Assembly (NCBI RefSeq): GCF_009363275.1
Contig: NZ_CP045324.1
Coordinates: 1,364,001 to 1,428,000, forward strand
Length of the DNA stretch: 64,000 nt
Direction of reading: 5' to 3'
From: Marinobacter sp. THAF197a
GTDB lineage: Bacteria > Pseudomonadota > Gammaproteobacteria > Pseudomonadales > Oleiphilaceae
Positions 62,829-64,000 of the stretch are shown here, one piece after another. Below the pieces are notes generated by a model. It did not search any database. It was not told where the DNA came from and worked only from the letters and a program-made list of their open reading frames with translations. Position 1 is the stretch's first letter. Each line of letters begins with the position of its first letter. The position numbers and the translations under genes were made by a program.

Positions 62829-64000
62829 ATGAGTCACGCACGCGTTGCCATGGAATCCGGTCACCAGAAGTCAGGTGCCAATGCCGCTGCTGATGTTAAT
62901 GACAAGGTCACCGCTCTGTTTCCACAACAGGGTGATGAGGCCGTGGACTCTGCGCTTGAGTTGTTTAATCGCATGTCCCGGCAGATTACCGACTCCTACC
63001 GAACCCTGGAATCCCGCGTAAACCAGCTTTCCGGTGAGCTCTCCCACGAGACGCTTCAGCGTCAGCAGGAGCTGGAGGAAAAGGAACAGCTGGCCGACCG
63101 GTTGTCGACTCTGCTCAAGGCCCTGCCGGCTGGCGTGGTAGTGCTGGATCAGCAGGGCGTGGTCAGCCAGTGCAATCCGACGGCCATTGCTCTGTTGGGG
63201 GAGCCCCTGGATGGCGAGCGTTGGGTGGATGTGATCCGGCGCTGCTTTTCTCCCCGCAGCGATGACGGTCACGAAGTGTCCCTCAAGGATGGCCGGCGCG
63301 TCAGCATTGAAATCCGGACCATGGAAAACCAGCCCGGCCAGTTGATTCTGTTAACCGACCTGACCGAGACCCGGCAGCTGCAGTCACAATTGGCCCATGC
63401 CCAGCGCCTGTCTGCCATGGGTCGGATGGTGGCGTCTCTGGCCCACCAGATCCGCACTCCGTTGTCTGCCGCCATTTTATACGGCGGTCACCTGAGCCAG
63501 CCGGACCTGGACGAAGAGCTGCGTCAGCGGTGTGCTTCACGACTGATGTCGAGGTTGACTCACCTGGAGCAGCAGGTGCGGGACATGCTGATTTTCGCCC
63601 GTGGCGAAACCCGCCTGGCGGAGGAGTTGTCGGCCGGCAAACTGGTGGCCTCCCTGTCCGCGGCCGTTGAGGGTCTGAAACCCGCCAGTGGTATTGATGT
63701 GACACTGGACAGCCGGGTAGATGACCAGTGCCGATTGATGTGTAACCGCGATGCCCTGGTCGGCGCCTGCATGAACCTGGTGAACAACAGCCTGGAAGCC
63801 GGTGCCACCGACGTGCAAGTTCAACTGGCGTCGTCCGCTGAAGGTATGGAGATACGGGTGCTGGACAATGGCCCGGGCTTTTCGAAAGAGCAGTCCGGCA
63901 GGATCACCGAAGCATTTTACACCACCAAGTCTCACGGCACCGGTCTAGGCCTGGCCGTGGTGCAGGCGGTGGTCAAGGCCCATAACGGCCGGTTTTCTAT
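62829..64000 (+). CDS. fleS: Flagellar sensor kinase FleS, 3'-truncated by window edge
   Basis: I translated at least 390 residues of a histidine kinase with no stop before the window end. An N-terminal helical region (about 25-100) leads to a PAS-like domain (PAGVVVLDQQG, about 100-180). The phospho-acceptor is His in SLAHQIRTPLSAA near residue 205. The ATPase domain has NLVNNSLEAGA, DNGPGF and GTGLGLAVV. No membrane helix is seen, so it is cytosolic. It phosphorylates FleR to switch on middle flagellar genes. The start follows GGAAGG. Confidence 0.92.
   Translation, partial: MSHARVAMESGHQKSGANAAADVNDKVTALFPQQGDEAVDSALELFNRMSRQITDSYRTLESRVNQLSGELSHETLQRQQELEEKEQLADRLSTLLKALPAGVVVLDQQGVVSQCNPTAIALLGEPLDGERWVDVIRRCFSPRSDDGHEVSLKDGRRVSIEIRTMENQPGQLILLTDLTETRQLQSQLAHAQRLSAMGRMVASLAHQIRTPLSAAILYGGHLSQPDLDEELRQRCASRLMSRLTHLEQQVRDMLIFARGETRLAEELSAGKLVASLSAAVEGLKPASGIDVTLDSRVDDQCRLMCNRDALVGACMNLVNNSLEAGATDVQVQLASSAEGMEIRVLDNGPGFSKEQSGRITEAFYTTKSHGTGLGLAVVQAVVKAHNGRFS

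Overview
The window looks like chromosome of a marine gammaproteobacterium close to Marinobacter. I infer this from gene content and order: lexA-sulA followed by two small genes in the Pseudomonas-type arrangement, a fliT-like gene with fleQ and fleS, gspN-gspC-gspD, tamA-tamB, a high-molecular-weight FabG beside a thiolase, a VolA-type surface lipase, and paired acyl-CoA dehydrogenases. No rRNA, prophage, transposase or CRISPR array is visible. I could run no database search.

Left edge (1-4076): five head-to-tail minus-strand genes, lower in G+C by eye than the rest. Three match enzymes of the bacilysin/anticapsin pathway in order: a BacA-like prephenate decarboxylase, a BacB-like double-cupin isomerase with both metal-ligand sets intact, and a BacC-like dehydrogenase. 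An EamA-type exporter follows, then the start of a BacG-like reductase cut by the window edge. The cluster lies beyond the 3' end of a tRNA-Pro(GGG) gene, separated by about 600 bases with no credible gene and a set of CGGTGAC repeats. This is the best candidate for an undescribed system: a non-Bacillus tetrahydrotyrosine or anticapsin-like pathway, probably on a transferred island that continues to the left.

4-23 kb: an FMN-binding glutamate-synthase-like protein, a BCCT osmolyte transporter, a three-gene operon (retropepsin-like lipoprotein, inactive transglutaminase with membrane helices, ATP-grasp ligase), rmuC, an AraC-type regulator divergent from an alpha-methylacyl-CoA racemase-type enzyme, a large VolA-like lipase, class I fumarase, an Atl alkyltransferase-like protein, a FabG-like reductase and fxsA.

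23-37 kb: groES-groEL with a clear sigma-32 promoter, type II secretion genes gspN-gspC-gspD, a palindromic repeat cluster, an M48 protease with LemA, a GGDEF/EAL protein, sodB and purE-purK split by a 110-base palindrome.

37-49 kb: envelope proteins of unknown role, a tRNA-Val/Asp/Val cluster and an initiator tRNA (both with strong promoters and terminators), HMW-FabG and thiolase for fatty acid metabolism, sstT with a shikimate-kinase-like gene, a protein resembling a voltage-sensor domain without a pore, and two acyl-CoA dehydrogenases.

49-64 kb: tamA-tamB, a SIMPL-domain protein, an amidoligase with a C26 amidotransferase, the lexA-sulA SOS operon with visible operators, a DUF1329 protein, and the flagellar master genes fleQ and fleS (cut by the right edge) with a candidate sigma-54 promoter.
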